A stretch of 64,000 nt of DNA from Rutidosis leptorrhynchoides (GCF_046630445.1 NC_092336.1:506961001-507025000); one strand, 5' to 3'; counted from the stretch's first letter, positions 1 to 11,423 are shown. Translations and numbers: made by a program. The notes: generated by a model not told the origin, from the sequence alone.

Positions 1-2797
1 CAACATGTCCTCTAAATCTTCTCTCTTTCATCTCCAAATTGAACATACTACAGAAAACTTCATAGTCCTTCGAGCTAATAAAACCTTCTTCAAACACAAG
101 ATGAACTAAATTACAAACTTTCTTAAACACTTCATCAACAATTTCCTTATCTCCCTCACATCTTTGAATACAAACAGCCAACCCTCTCCATTCACAAAAA
201 CCAAGTCTCAAAATATGACTCACTTTCACCTTTATTCTTCTATCAGACAAATGGGTCATGGTTAATAACAAATTCACCTCAGTTTCAATCTTCACAATCT
301 CAACACTGACAACATCTCCTTCATACCTTTTAAACCTAAACCTTTTATTCATCAAAGACCTCAGCCTCTCTTGAGCAGCAGCAATATCAAGAACACTTTC
401 TTGACCACCAACTATGATTTGAGTACCACTTTCACCAACATCGGTTTGAACACCAGATTGATCAACACTAGCACCACCCTCTTCAACATTCATTTGTACA
501 TCCTCACCTGTGTCAACACCATCACCTGTACCCATTTGACTTACATTTGCAACCACAACTTGAACATTTTCAACATTTTCTTGAGAAACTGCTTGATCAC
601 CATCATCTCTAACTTGATCACCATCATCTCTAACAACAATCTCATCTTCAACCATTGGAACAACTTCAGCATCAACAACTTCAGTTTCAATAACCTCAGC
701 TTCAGTTTCAGTTCTTTCATTATCATTATTCTCCCCCTCAACCTGTAACTCCCCCTCAATATGAGCCCTTTTGGAAGACTCACCATCACCACCTGCAGCT
801 AACCTCTTTCGTTTCTCCCCCTTTTTGACATCATCTTGAGAGAGAGCAGATAAGAATCTCCAAATTTCAGCTTGATCATCCTTAATAGACTTGATATCTG
901 AGGCAAAACCAGCAAAACACTCTTTAATTTCTTCAACACCCTGCATCTTAGCCTCCAAACTGCTCAATCGATCACCAAAACCTGCAATATCACCAGAACC
1001 CTGTACAATCCCAACCAACCTCCTAACCTCCAACACCTCATTATTTGAAACCAAATTATTATTAAAGTTAGAATGAAGTTTATTAATTTGTGACTGCACA
1101 CCCTGAAGCTTGTCATCAAACTCCTGAGCCATAGAAGTCAAAGCTTGAGAAAAGCCAACCTCTGTGACTGGTGCCTCAGCCTGCAATGTAGAACCAGTTG
1201 GGATTAATAAAGGTTGTATGTCCTCAACACTTACCTGTTGTGAAGTAGAGTGATCCTTGGACAAAGAAGTTATTGAGACTTGTACTTCATCCTGTGATCT
1301 GAATGAAGCATTGGCAGCCTGTGCAAGAATGTGTAAGGATTGGACATTTGGAGAGTGGAGTGGCAGACTGATGTCTGAGGTAGGTTTAGCCATAGATTGG
1401 TCTTGAGTTTGGTTTGATAAGTCCAGGATTGGGACTTGATTTAAGTTATCTGAGGGGGTTAATTCAGTAACTGTAATGAGGTTATCCAAGCTCACTATCC
1501 TAGATGGTTTAGGCTGGGTTAAAGTACTCCCCTCACCAACCTCTAGCAGAGGTGATGGAGTTGCACTTGCAGCACCTTGCCTAATAGATGTTTGATGTGC
1601 ATCTATGGGTGCTGAAACAACTAGGTTTTCAGACATGTGAATATTCTCAATATGAGTTGGTAAGCTCATAAGGTTGTTTAATGGAGAGTGTACCTCTTGA
1701 GCAGTGGGAGAAGGTGGGTTTGAATCAAGTTGGAGTTCCTCATTCATGCCTTCTGCCTGCTCTGCTTGTTGATCATTATGTGGTGGAGTAACTGGGGGTG
1801 CAGAATCAGAATGATCAGATTCTATAATTGGTTGATCAATGTTTTGATCACCTGCAGACCCTGGTTGATCAGACCCTGCATGTGATTCCCCTTCAGACCC
1901 TGATTGCTCATGATCTAAAGGTTGATCTGGTTGACCAGGTTGAGCTGGTTGACCATTGTTGATCCACTGAAGCATAGCTGGAGTGAGTCCAATTTCATTG
2001 TTGTGGATGTGACTGTGAAACATCCTTGTGCTACACTCAGGAACAGCTGTAAACTCATAAACCCTGAACACCCTCAACCCATCATACAAATTAGGAGTAA
2101 TAGCCTGTTCTATCATCAAACTTAAAACCCTTATGAATGGAACATTATGATCTCTGGGTGTTCTTTCAGCTAACAACAACATCTCATTGAAATACAACCT
2201 TGCAAAATCGATATTCCTCCCAGTAACAATAGCATGAAACAAGTAAGCCTCAAAATCATTGATTTCAGTCAAGCTACCACTTTTGAAACTCAAACTCCTT
2301 ACAACATTCGACAAAACAAACATCCATCGAGGTGAAAACATACTTGTTTTAACAGTTGAATCAGTCACTTGTTGACCTACCATATTAAAGCTTAATCTAG
2401 CAGCTGATTTAGAAGTCGTTCTAACATAATCGTTTCTCATTGAAAAGTTTAAAGCTAACCTTAGATGATCTTCAGTAAGGACAAGTGTGTTGTTACCGTT
2501 TCTGTAAGTCCCTGTAAGCGTCCATGCTTCTCTATCACCAACACAGGTGTACCAAAATTCGGCTAACAACTCAGGAAACATTATGGTCGTTTTGAAGAAT
2601 GCATCGCTTAGTGGATGATTATGCATGAACTCGATCACCTCTTCATAACCTTCATTCGCAAAATTCTCTGGAATACTATCACAAGCAACTCGATTGTTTG
2701 CTGAAACCATAACATCTTTGTTTGCTTTGATCTCTACAGCTCGGATCATGTTTGGAGTGGGTACCAGAACATAAGGAATGTACTTTGTGCGTGCCAT
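1..2797 (-). CDS. Third ORF of the SIRE-like element, open to the left edge
   Basis: The frame starts at ATG 2797-2795 (MARTKYIPYVLVPTPNM) and stays open for at least 932 codons to the window edge. About residues 1-280 look globular, with conserved-looking aromatic stretches (AEFWYTCVGDREAWTL, SPRWMFVLSNVV). Residues ~300-600 are rich in Gln, Pro, Ser and Asp. A coiled-coil-like part, a basic KKGEKRKR patch and an acidic repeat (VRDDGDQ twice) follow. I see no signal peptide or clear membrane segment, so it does not look like a classical envelope protein. Same strand as gag and pol, about 370 bases after pol. SIRE elements are known for a third ORF here; its function is unknown to me. Alternatively it is a captured host gene. 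Confidence 0.7.
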   Translation of the reverse strand, partial: MARTKYIPYVLVPTPNMIRAVEIKANKDVMVSANNRVACDSIPENFANEGYEEVIEFMHNHPLSDAFFKTTIMFPELLAEFWYTCVGDREAWTLTGTYRNGNNTLVLTEDHLRLALNFSMRNDYVRTTSKSAARLSFNMVGQQVTDSTVKTSMFSPRWMFVLSNVVRSLSFKSGSLTEINDFEAYLFHAIVTGRNIDFARLYFNEMLLLAERTPRDHNVPFIRVLSLMIEQAITPNLYDGLRVFRVYEFTAVPECSTRMFHSHIHNNEIGLTPAMLQWINNGQPAQPGQPDQPLDHEQSGSEGESHAGSDQPGSAGDQNIDQPIIESDHSDSAPPVTPPHNDQQAEQAEGMNEELQLDSNPPSPTAQEVHSPLNNLMSLPTHIENIHMSENLVVSAPIDAHQTSIRQGAASATPSPLLEVGEGSTLTQPKPSRIVSLDNLITVTELTPSDNLNQVPILDLSNQTQDQSMAKPTSDISLPLHSPNVQSLHILAQAANASFRSQDEVQVSITSLSKDHSTSQQVSVEDIQPLLIPTGSTLQAEAPVTEVGFSQALTSMAQEFDDKLQGVQSQINKLHSNFNNNLVSNNEVLEVRRLVGIVQGSGDIAGFGDRLSSLEAKMQGVEEIKECFAGFASDIKSIKDDQAEIWRFLSALSQDDVKKGEKRKRLAAGGDGESSKRAHIEGELQVEGENNDNERTETEAEVIETEVVDAEVVPMVEDEIVVRDDGDQVRDDGDQAVSQENVENVQVVVANVSQMGTGDGVDTGEDVQMNVEEGGASVDQSGVQTDVGESGTQIIVGGQESVLDIAAAQERLRSLMNKRFRFKRYEGDVVSVEIVKIETEVNLLLTMTHLSDRRIKVKVSHILRLGFCEWRGLAVCIQRCEGDKEIVDEVFKKVCNLVHLVFEEGFISSKDYEVFCSMFNLEMKERRFRGHV

Positions 2798-2907
2798 TAT
2801 AATCGATCGAAGGAGAATTGCAGTAAAATTGAGGGAATTTTGAACTTGAAGATCGAAAAGGGGATTTAGGGTTTCAAAGATTGAAATCGATTGTGACAGA
2901 TGGAGGG

Positions 2908-2916
2908 ATATTTATA
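2908..2916 (-). promoter_or_regulatory. Candidate TATA box for the third ORF
   Basis: The minus strand reads TATAAATAT 111 bases before the ATG, followed by a leader containing GAAACCCTAAATCCCC, of the kind seen in plant 5' UTRs. It suggests an internal promoter separate from the LTR (inference). Confidence 0.45.
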
Positions 2917-3062
2917 TCTAACAAGATTTCAAAAAAGTTACTTTTAACCCTCCAACTTATTTACCGTTTACCCCTTTTAAAATAACCCTTTTTCCTTTTA
3001 AAAACAAAAATAAAAAATATACTAAAATACATAATAAAAAAATAAAAGAAATAAATAACCTC

Positions 3063-3106
3063 AGACTCTGGATAAATATGACGTCATCCAGACTCTGAAA
3101 ATCAGA

Positions 3107-3110
<4 letters not shown>
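3063..3110. promoter_or_regulatory. AGACTCT motif cluster with a TGACGTCA palindrome
   Basis: AGACTCT occurs at 3063-3069, 3090-3096 and 3104-3110, with a perfect TGACGTCA (bZIP-type) palindrome at 3079-3086. The last two copies are 14 bp apart, the same spacing as the two copies in the LTR. A 40-base T run (A run in element sense) follows at 3111-3152. Confidence 0.4.
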
Positions 3111-3156
<46 letters not shown>

Positions 3157-3164
3157 CAACAAGA

Positions 3165-6100
3165 TTAGAGAGTGTCTTCACATGTCAACATTTCTGTTGA
3201 TGGATTTATCATACCAAGTTTTTCTAGAAGATAGAAATGCCTCTCTTCAGGAAGTGCCTTTGTAAAAATATCTGCCAGTTGATCTTTTGTGCCAATATGT
3301 TTTAAAACCACTTTGCCTTTCTCAACACAATCTCTTATAAAATGATGTCTGATCTCTATGTGCTTGGTCCTGGAATGAAACACTGGATTTTCAGTAATAG
3401 CAATAGCACTTTCATTATCACACATGATTGGAGTTTTGGTTAATGATAATCCAAAATCCAATAACTGATGTTGCATCCAAAGCAATTGAGCACAACAACT
3501 CCCTGCAGCTACATATTCAGCTTCTGCTGTTGAAGTAGCAACTGAATTCTGCTTTTTACTTGACCAGCTCACCAATTTGCCACCTAACAATTGACAACCA
3601 CCAGATGTGCTTTTTCTGTCTAACTTACAACCTGCATAGTCTGCATCTGTATAACCAATTAGATCAAACCCTGAGTCTTTAGCATACCAAAGACCCAGGT
3701 TAGGAGTACCTTTCAGGTATCTAAAAATTCTTTTCACAGCCTTATAATGAGACTCTTTAGGATCTGACTGATAACGTGCACACATACATGTAGCAAACAT
3801 TATATCAGGTCTACTAGCAGTTAAGTATAACAAAGATCCAATCATACCTCTATAGGTTGATTGACAAGTTGGTTTTCCAGATTCATCTTTATCAAGCTTT
3901 TCAGAAATACTCATTGGGGTTCTTAAAGTGGAACAATTTTTAAAACCAAACTTAGTAAGCATATCAGAAACATAATTACTTTGGTTAATAAAAATACCCT
4001 CTTGACTTTGCTTAATTTGAAGCCCAAGAAAATAGTTTAGAGTACACAAATTACTCATCCTATATTCTTTTGACATTATATCTGAAAACCATTTTCTCAA
4101 AGTTGGATTAGTAGACCCAAAAATAATGTCATCAACATAAATTTGAACCAGTAACACATCACCTTTCTCCTTTTTGATGAATAGAGTCTTGTCAATAGCT
4201 CCTCTAGAAAATTTCTTTTCTAGAAGAAATGTTGACAGAGTATCATACCAGGCTCTGGGAGCTTGTTTCAGACCATACAAAGCTTTCTTCAACCTGTAAA
4301 CATGCTTTGGAAACTTCTTATTTTTGAAACCAGGAGGTTGTTTCACATACACCTCTTCTTGCAAAATACCATTCAGAAAAGCACTCTTCACATCCATTTA
4401 AAACACCACAAAGTCTTTATCTGAGGCATAAGCTAGAAACAATCTGATTGCTTCAATTCTAGCAACAGGAGCAAATGTCTCATCATAATCTATACCTTCT
4501 TCTTGTCTATACCCTTGAGCCACCAACCTTGCTTTGTTTCTAACCACAATACCATCTTTATCAACCTTGTTTCTATAAACCCACTTAGTGCCAATTGCAG
4601 TTTTACCTTCAGGTTTTGGAACCAATTCCCACACATCATTTCTTTCAAACTCTGTCAATTCTTCAGTCATAGCTTCAACCCAATCATTATCTGACAATGC
4701 TTCATCTACTTCTTTGGGTTCAATGAGTGAAAGAAAATTTGAGAAGAAACAATAATTAGCAATTGCAAAATCAGACACAGGTGTCTGAGATGAAGAACCA
4801 GTTTTAGGTAAACCAGTAGGATCTACAACATAATCTTCAAGATGCTTTGGAATAACAATATTTCTAGAAGATTTTCTAATAGGAACAACAGGATTCACAG
4901 TAGTATTGGAAGGTTGATCATCTTTATGAATAACAATTGGCTCATCTTCTTGTTGAACTTCTTCAGTGAGAGCATTATCTGCAGAATGTTTCAGTCCAGA
5001 CAAATTAAATTCATCTGTCTCAGACTCTGAATCTAGAGTCTGAGTACTGTTACCAGAAATTAAATTTGACAATTCACCAAGTGCAGAATGCTCAGAACTA
5101 GAGGATTGATCCATTTCAATGGGACTTTCATCAAAGGAAACATTAATGGATTCTTCAATCTTCATCCTCCTCTTATTATACACTCTATATGCTTTAGACA
5201 CAGAAGAATAACCAATAAACACACCTTCATCAGATTTTGGCCTCATCTTTTCAAGCTGATCCCTTTGATTCAAAATATAGCACTTACATCCAAATACATG
5301 AAAGTAATGAATAGTAGGCACCTTTTTATGATACAATTCATAGGGAGTTTTGCCATGTCTCTTCACAATTAATGACCTGTTTTGAGTATAACAAGCTGTA
5401 TTGACAGCTTCTGCCCAGAATCTGAGTGCAACATTTGATTGACATAACATGGTTCTGGCTGCCTCAATAAGTGTTCTATTTCTTCTCTCAGCAACTCCAT
5501 TCTGTTGTGGAGTTCTAACAGCTGAGAAATTTTGACCAATTCCAGATTCTTCACAAAATTCAATTAAAGTAACATTCTTGAACTCAGTGCCATGGTCACT
5601 TCTCAATTGTTTAACAAGAACACCTTTTTGAACCTGCTCTTTCTTGATTAAATTAATGATTTCTTCAGGAGCATCACTCTTTGCAGCTAAAAAGATAACC
5701 CAGGTAAACCTTGAATACTCATCAACAACAACCAAAGTGTATCTTTTCCCACCTAGACTACTAGTGTTCATTGGACCAAAAAGATCCATATGAAGCATAT
5801 GAAGTGGATCACTAATAGTAGCTAGGGATTTTGAGGGAAACTTTGTTTTGGTTTGTTTACCCATAATGCAAGCAGAACAAGGTTTATCTTTCTTGAAAGG
5901 TTGCTGAGGCAAACCTCTAACAAGCTTCTTTTTGGAAAGCTCATTAATATTTTTAAAATTCAGATGAGATAGCCTTTTATGCCAAAGCCAATTAAGTTCT
6001 GGAACAGACTGAGAATACAAGCATGTTTCAATTTCAGAATCAACAGAATCCAAATCCAGCATATACACATTTTGAAATCTCCAGGCAACAAGAGTTGGTC

Positions 6101-6380
6101 TTCCTTTAGGATCATAAATAATTCCAGCTTTCTTTCTTATTCTGATCTCACAATCTTCATCAGCAATTTGACTCACACTTAGCAGATTATGCTTTAACCC
6201 TTCAACTAAAGCAACTTTCTTGAATGACACACTTCCAGCAATAACAGTACCATAACCAATAGTTTTTGCAACAGAATTATCACCATATCTCACAGAAGGA
6301 CCCTTTTCTTCTACAAACCCTACAAGATGCTCTTTGCATCCAGTCATGTGTCTTGAGCAACCACTGTCTAAATACCACTT
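3165..6380 (-). CDS. SIRE-like pol region: integrase, reverse transcriptase, RNase H
   Basis: In element order: a GAG-pre-integrase zinc-binding segment ([10 protein letters not shown] ... CSACIMGKQ), an integrase core ([22 protein letters not shown], then [10 protein letters not shown]), a reverse transcriptase with the YVDDI catalytic motif near 4140, and an RNase H ending [10 protein letters not shown] ... [11 protein letters not shown]. Integrase ahead of reverse transcriptase is diagnostic of Ty1/Copia. The region is a fossil with about one or two breaks and is given here as one block. Confidence 0.85.
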
Positions 6381-6419
6381 ATTACCCTGCTACACAAGAC
6401 ACAAGCAAAAGAAAAATGA

Positions 6420-8708
6420 TTAAATCTTAGGGGGAACCCACTTTGCAGTGGGTTCAGATGGAGTGTATTTAACTCTCCATACAAAAGCTTTGTTACCAAT
6501 CCAGATCAACTTATCCATCACTGTTTTCAAAACACCTTTATTTTCACAAACTTTAGGTTTCCATACCTTTTTGAAATTTTCAGGAAAACAAGATGATTTT
6601 GAGAATTTTTCTTGACCCTTTAATCTTTCACTAAGCTTTGAAATTCTCCTTTTCAGTTTTTTAATAGTCTTAGCCTGTTTTGACTTTGACTTTCTTTTAG
6701 TTGACCATTTAGGATCTGGACAAGTGACACTATCAGAAGATGATTCAGTATCACTTATGCTACTTGATTCTTGGGTGTCAGATTCTAGGTCAGAACATAC
6801 ACTTTCACTTTTAGAGACTAAACTGTTAGAGTCTGAAGGTTTCAATAGTTCAGACTCTGATGGATTTCTACAATCTAAAATTATAGTCTCTGAAGGTTTA
6901 ACAGGTTCTAATGATTTTACAAACTCAGTTGATCTTACAAAAGCATTAGTTAAAATTTTTCTCTCACCATCAAATTTTATAAAAGTATTTGGTAAAATGT
7001 CAGGCTTAAATATAATAGGATCAACTTCCACATTATTATCTAATGTGTAGTTTTCACCAAGTATAGCTTTGACATCATTTGGTACTTGCTTAGCAATAGC
7101 ATCAGAATTCTTTTTGGAAGAAACACACCAAGATTTGCAAATATTTTCATAATGGTTTGCCTTTTTAATTGATCTTCCTAATTCAGTATTTAACCGTTTA
7201 GTTTCTTCTGAATATGCCATTTTGTATGTGTCAAGTTCTACCTCACATTCTTTTAATACTTTAATTTCAGCATCTTTATCTTTGATGGTGTTCTTAAGCT
7301 CAATGATCTGTGTTCTTAACCTGTCACTATCTTCTAAGCACCAATTGAAATCAAGCAACAAATACTGAAACATTCTCACTTTTTCATTATTAAGATAGTT
7401 TACAAAGTTTTGTACCTTATAGGCAGAACCTTTGTTACAAGTAGAGTCTTTATCCATCTTCTCAATAGCTTTCAAATCTTCCTCAAACTTGCTAGACTCA
7501 CTATCCTTTTCAATTATAGCCATCAGACACTTATCCTCTTCATCATCAGATGATGAATCTTCATCTTCCCATGCTTCTGTGTACAATGCTTTCTCCTGTT
7601 CTTTATTCTTCAACTTTTCTGCTTCACCTTTCATCTTCTTGTACTTGAGTTTATACTTTCTTGCTTTGTCAACAGGTTTGTTGAAACTTGAACCTCCTTC
7701 ACTCTTGGACCAGCAATCAGCAGCTATATGACCTACCTTGCCACACTTGAAACATTTAGCTTTCTTTGGATCAAAAGAACTCTTGCCTTTACCCTTCTTA
7801 AAACCAAACTTCTTCTGCTCAATCCTTTGAGTCAAAAGAGCCACTTGACTTTCCAGATCCTGAATCTCCTCATCTACATCAGAATCACTATCATCAGAGG
7901 TCTCATCACTTTCAGAATCAACCCTACTAGAGTAACTAGAGAACAATTGCTTGTTCTTCTTAGTAGTAGCTATCAATGCAGCTTCTGGATCTTTAACAAC
8001 TCTCTTAGCATTGATCTTGTTCTTCAACTGTGATTCTTCAAAGTTTGACAATATGCCAAACAACTCACTTAGTTCATAAGTGTCTATCTTTTCACTGATT
8101 ACCATTGATGTAATCACAGATTCAAAGTTTGAAGGTAACAGTTCAATGAACTTTTGACACAACACTTGTTGTGTTTTCTCTACACCAACACTTTCAAGAT
8201 CATTAATCAGAACCTGGAATCTTGAATGAAGATCACTCAATGATTCTTTAGGCTGAGCAGCAAAATTTTCATAACACCTTATCAGATTCTTTTTCTTCTG
8301 AGTCTTAACAACTGTGACACCTTCATAGTCATTAAGCAAGAGATCCCACATAGCTTTTGCAGTTTTAGCATGACTGATCTTCCTGAGAATTGGAACAGTA
8401 ACACCATTACCTATAATACTTCTTATCTTGCTATCAAGCTTGAACTTTATGGCTTCTGCTTCTGTCCACTTATCTCTTGGTTTTTCACGAAGATAAGCAG
8501 GTTGAGCAGAAGCAGTACTTGTAGCAGGAACAGCTTCAACCATTGTACCAGGTATAATAGGTCCTACTGTAAGGACTTGTTCAGCATCTTCATGAATCGA
8601 ACCAAGAAACCATAGAACTTTTAGTTTCCAGGTTGCAAAGTCTGTGCCATCGAAAATTGGCACTCCTTTACCAGCCATAACTGGAGTTGGGATGGTACTG
8701 GAGGACAT
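6420..8708 (-). CDS. SIRE-like gag (nucleocapsid) region
   Basis: An open frame of 762 codons starting MSSSTIPTPVMAGKG. The first ~250 residues resemble the Copia gag domain (FDGTDFATWKLKVLWFL near residue 19). A zinc knuckle of the form CX2CX4HX4C (CFKCGKVGHIAADC, roughly residues 318-331) marks the nucleocapsid. The C-terminal half is rich in Ser, Asp, Glu and Lys with coiled-coil-like stretches, an extension typical of SIRE gags. It should coat the element RNA in cytoplasmic particles. Part of a fossil retroelement. Confidence 0.85.
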   Translation of the reverse strand: MSSSTIPTPVMAGKGVPIFDGTDFATWKLKVLWFLGSIHEDAEQVLTVGPIIPGTMVEAVPATSTASAQPAYLREKPRDKWTEAEAIKFKLDSKIRSIIGNGVTVPILRKISHAKTAKAMWDLLLNDYEGVTVVKTQKKKNLIRCYENFAAQPKESLSDLHSRFQVLINDLESVGVEKTQQVLCQKFIELLPSNFESVITSMVISEKIDTYELSELFGILSNFEESQLKNKINAKRVVKDPEAALIATTKKNKQLFSSYSSRVDSESDETSDDSDSDVDEEIQDLESQVALLTQRIEQKKFGFKKGKGKSSFDPKKAKCFKCGKVGHIAADCWSKSEGGSSFNKPVDKARKYKLKYKKMKGEAEKLKNKEQEKALYTEAWEDEDSSSDDEEDKCLMAIIEKDSESSKFEEDLKAIEKMDKDSTCNKGSAYKVQNFVNYLNNEKVRMFQYLLLDFNWCLEDSDRLRTQIIELKNTIKDKDAEIKVLKECEVELDTYKMAYSEETKRLNTELGRSIKKANHYENICKSWCVSSKKNSDAIAKQVPNDVKAILGENYTLDNNVEVDPIIFKPDILPNTFIKFDGERKILTNAFVRSTEFVKSLEPVKPSETIILDCRNPSESELLKPSDSNSLVSKSESVCSDLESDTQESSSISDTESSSDSVTCPDPKWSTKRKSKSKQAKTIKKLKRRISKLSERLKGQEKFSKSSCFPENFKKVWKPKVCENKGVLKTVMDKLIWIGNKAFVWRVKYTPSEPTAKWVPPKI

Positions 8709-8764
8709 CTTTGAACAATATATGGATCGTTTTAAGATTACCGAATTGGATTTACACCAAACCC

Positions 8765-8776
8765 GCTCTGATACCA
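8765..8776 (-). other. Primer binding site of the SIRE-like element (tRNA-iMet)
   Basis: The minus strand reads TGGTATCAGAGC directly inside the LTR, the usual plant retroelement primer site matching the 3' end of initiator tRNA-Met. Confidence 0.85.
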
Positions 8777-8778
8777 GT

Positions 8779-9240
8779 TATTAGTTCACAATAACTTGAT
8801 TATGAACACTAAACTCTCAATAAACAATAGATACAAATTATATAAACAAAATTGAGAGAACACGAATGATATATAATATGAAAGACAAAGTAATCGTGCT
8901 TGAGAGATGCAAAATACAATGAACATCGTACCCCTATTTATACAAGGTTAAACCAAATCTCCAAGATTTGGTTTCCAAAACTACTTGACTAAAAGATAGG
9001 AAAAGATAAACTAAAACTTATTAATATTCTAAACAAATCAGTGTTTATCTTCTAGAGATAATATCAAATCAAAAAGTGATCTTCTAAATATTTATCCAGA
9101 TCTCCAGAATTCCCATAGCTTCTTTACCAAGTAATTAAACCGTTCACACAAACAGATTCTGCAACTTGCATCTCCAGACTCTAACTTCCAGACTCTAACT
9201 TCCTGCAAAACATTTTGACTCATCAGATCTTATTCCAACA
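8779..9240 (-). repeat. 5' LTR of the SIRE-like element
   Basis: On the minus strand the LTR opens with TGTTGGAATAAG at 9240 and ends close to the primer site; the inner border is uncertain by about 20 bases. A TATA box (TATAAATAG, 8934-8942) sits in a typical LTR promoter position. Two AGACTCT motifs (plus-strand reading) lie at 9176-9182 and 9190-9196. Confidence 0.75.
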
Positions 9241-10920
9241 TTAACCCTTATCATCGAAAGAGCTTGGATTTAGAAGCCATTGATTCCAATCTAACGAATA
9301 TTTTTTTGAGCGGCTTTATATCTATTAGAAGGATTTTATTCGGATTTCGTTAAGAGTCATGGGTCCGTCACCAAGTTTCTTTCTGAAGAGTGTTGCGTCC
9401 TATTTTGTCATATAATATATTCACACGTCTACTAGATAGCCTGTCACATTATTGAAAATTGTTCTCGACGATATATATTATGTCGACCTCAAAATACTTC
9501 ATCCAGATTTGAAATGATATGATTGCCTTTATTCCACCATCGGAGTACACGACTACACAAATCTTTAGCGAATGAACATTGGATTAGAATATGATCCACC
9601 ATTTCAATCTCTGCGTCGCACACAGGACATCTAACCGAGTCTATATCTATACCACATTTGTCCAACTCTACTCGTATCGAAATTCTTTGTCTCCGTGCCC
9701 TCCAAACAAACCTAGCTTGTGCGGTACTAATGGATTACACATGGCTTCATCTGATGTAGATTGGATTAGTAGAAGTTTAGCATCAATCAAATTCACAAGT
9801 TTCCTCGTTGTAAAAATCCCCTTATCATGAAGTTTCCATACCCAGTAATCTTTATCCTTATCATCATATTTGAACATGTTAAGCTGAGTTCATCATGAGT
9901 TCTACCCGACGGTATTCTGCTCCAACTCCATGTAGCCGTCCACGAGCTGCCATTCTTTTTCAACCTGTCTTTGATCAATATTTCCTCGTTTACTTCTAAT
10001 TTAAATAGCCTGCCGAATTTATTCGCAAGCACCTGGTTTTCGAGCCACTTATCTTTACAGAATAAAGTGTTATCTCTCTTGCTTACACTTTTAGATAACA
10101 GAATGTTTAAATCATCAATCTGAATTCCAATTTTACGAATATTATTCCAAATCGACAACTTGCTAGGCACTTTGTTTAGATCGTGACTCCCTAGCCCTCC
10201 CTCCCGCCCATACAAACTTTTGATTATTTTGACTCATAAGGCATTGTTTTCATGGTGGAAACGCCACCACCATTTCTCTAAAAGAGCCAAGTTCTTTGCT
10301 TTGAGAGACTCGGCATTTAATATCCCTCTTATTGTACGGCAAAAGCAAAGTAACCCATTTACCCATGAAATATTAGTTTTGTCACTCGTCCTGCCTTAAA
10401 TTTTTTTCGTCTCATACCTTCAAGCTTATTAATGGCATTCGTTGGAGCACGCAAAAAGGAGAATGCATGTAATGAGAGGCTACTCAATACCGATTTGATT
10501 AGGGTAAGACGGCCACCAAAAGACATCAATTTCACTTTTGAATCTGCTAACCGAGATTAAAATTTTTCAATGATGAAATCCTAATTACGCAAGCTATTCA
10601 TTTTTTGCCCAATTGGGAGCCCGAGCTAAGTAAAAGGGAAGGAATCCACTTGACAATCAATATATAGTTAGCCATTTCTTCTGTTGACTCCTTTTTTACC
10701 CCAACACCATAGAGACAACTTTTCGCGAAGTTTACCTTCAATCCCCAAAATATTTCAAAGCACTTAAGAAGTTTAGATAGGTTGCCCGCGTTTCTTTTAC
10801 TCCACTCACTAAAGAATATAGTGTCATCAGGGTATTGAAGGTGCGAAATTATCACCTTCTCCTCACCAATTTCGATTCCTTTATATAATCTCGATTCCAT
10901 TGAATATTTCACGCTCGAAG
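9241..10920 (-). mobile_element. L1-type LINE remnant, 5'-truncated, decayed
   Basis: Minus-strand fragments in order: reverse transcriptase around the active site (ISHLQYPDDTIFF near 10830, then GLKVNFAKS), a thumb-like segment (GGRLTLIKSVLSSLSLHAFSFLRAP near 10500), a region typical of the LINE C-terminus (9668-10215), and a zf-RVT zinc finger (CPVCDAEIEMVDHILIQC near 9600). The active site reads YPDD instead of YADD, and several stops and frameshifts interrupt it, so it cannot encode an active enzyme. It begins inside the reverse transcriptase, as 5'-truncated LINEs do. Its 3' end meets the SIRE LTR at 9240, so the SIRE element inserted into it later. Confidence 0.85.
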
Positions 10921-11423
10921 AATAACATGCATCTCGATGAATGTTATCATGATAACATTTATCGATGAATGTTATTTCTTCGATAGTTTTATGGTTAAAA
11001 TAATAACTTTTATCACAAAGTGTATTTTTTAGATGTTCAAATTTTTATGTGATCTTAATATTTGTAAAGAAAAAAATTAAAAGAAAAAGAAAAAAAAACT
11101 ACTTCTCCCATTTCTTCCAAAAGTGATTCCCTTTTGATCAAAAGTCTTTATTATATTTATCACATCGTGTATAATTTGTAAGTAACTTGACGACATATGC
11201 TAAAGTAAAATTAACAACCAATATTAAAAAGTTATTAGCCTAACATTATCGAGATATTCCTCTAGACTTTAAAGTATGAGTTCAAATTCTAAAATATATT
11301 ATATGTTTGTAGAAAAAAATATATGTTGAAATTGTAAGTTGTTTTTTCTTGAAAAAAAAAAAAACAACAATCAATATCCATAGAAAATCCGGTCGGCACT
11401 CACCAGTAATCTTGTATTAAAAA
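10921..11423. other. AT-rich spacer with no recognisable gene
   Basis: Starts with a short ATGTTAT palindromic stretch (10931-10980); the rest is low-complexity AT-rich sequence. No coding signal seen. Confidence 0.5.

Larger units (their letters stand above)
1..9240 (-). mobile_element. SIRE-like Copia LTR retrotransposon, left part beyond the window
   Basis: In element order (high to low coordinates) there is a 5' LTR, a primer site complementary to initiator tRNA-Met, a long gag, pol with integrase before reverse transcriptase (Copia order), a poly-A run, and a third long frame reaching the left edge. The large gag with a C-terminal extension and the extra ORF after pol fit the SIRE/Maximus lineage. 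No second LTR is seen between pol and the third frame, so that frame is taken as part of the element. It is a fossil that looks nearly whole, with about one or two breaks in pol. Its age cannot be judged without the other LTR. It lies against a LINE remnant. Confidence 0.85.

Noticed and set aside
371-1076. Plus-strand frames at 371-748 and 891-1076
   Set aside because: Antisense shadows of the long minus-strand third ORF; low-complexity Thr/Asn/Leu composition with no domain.
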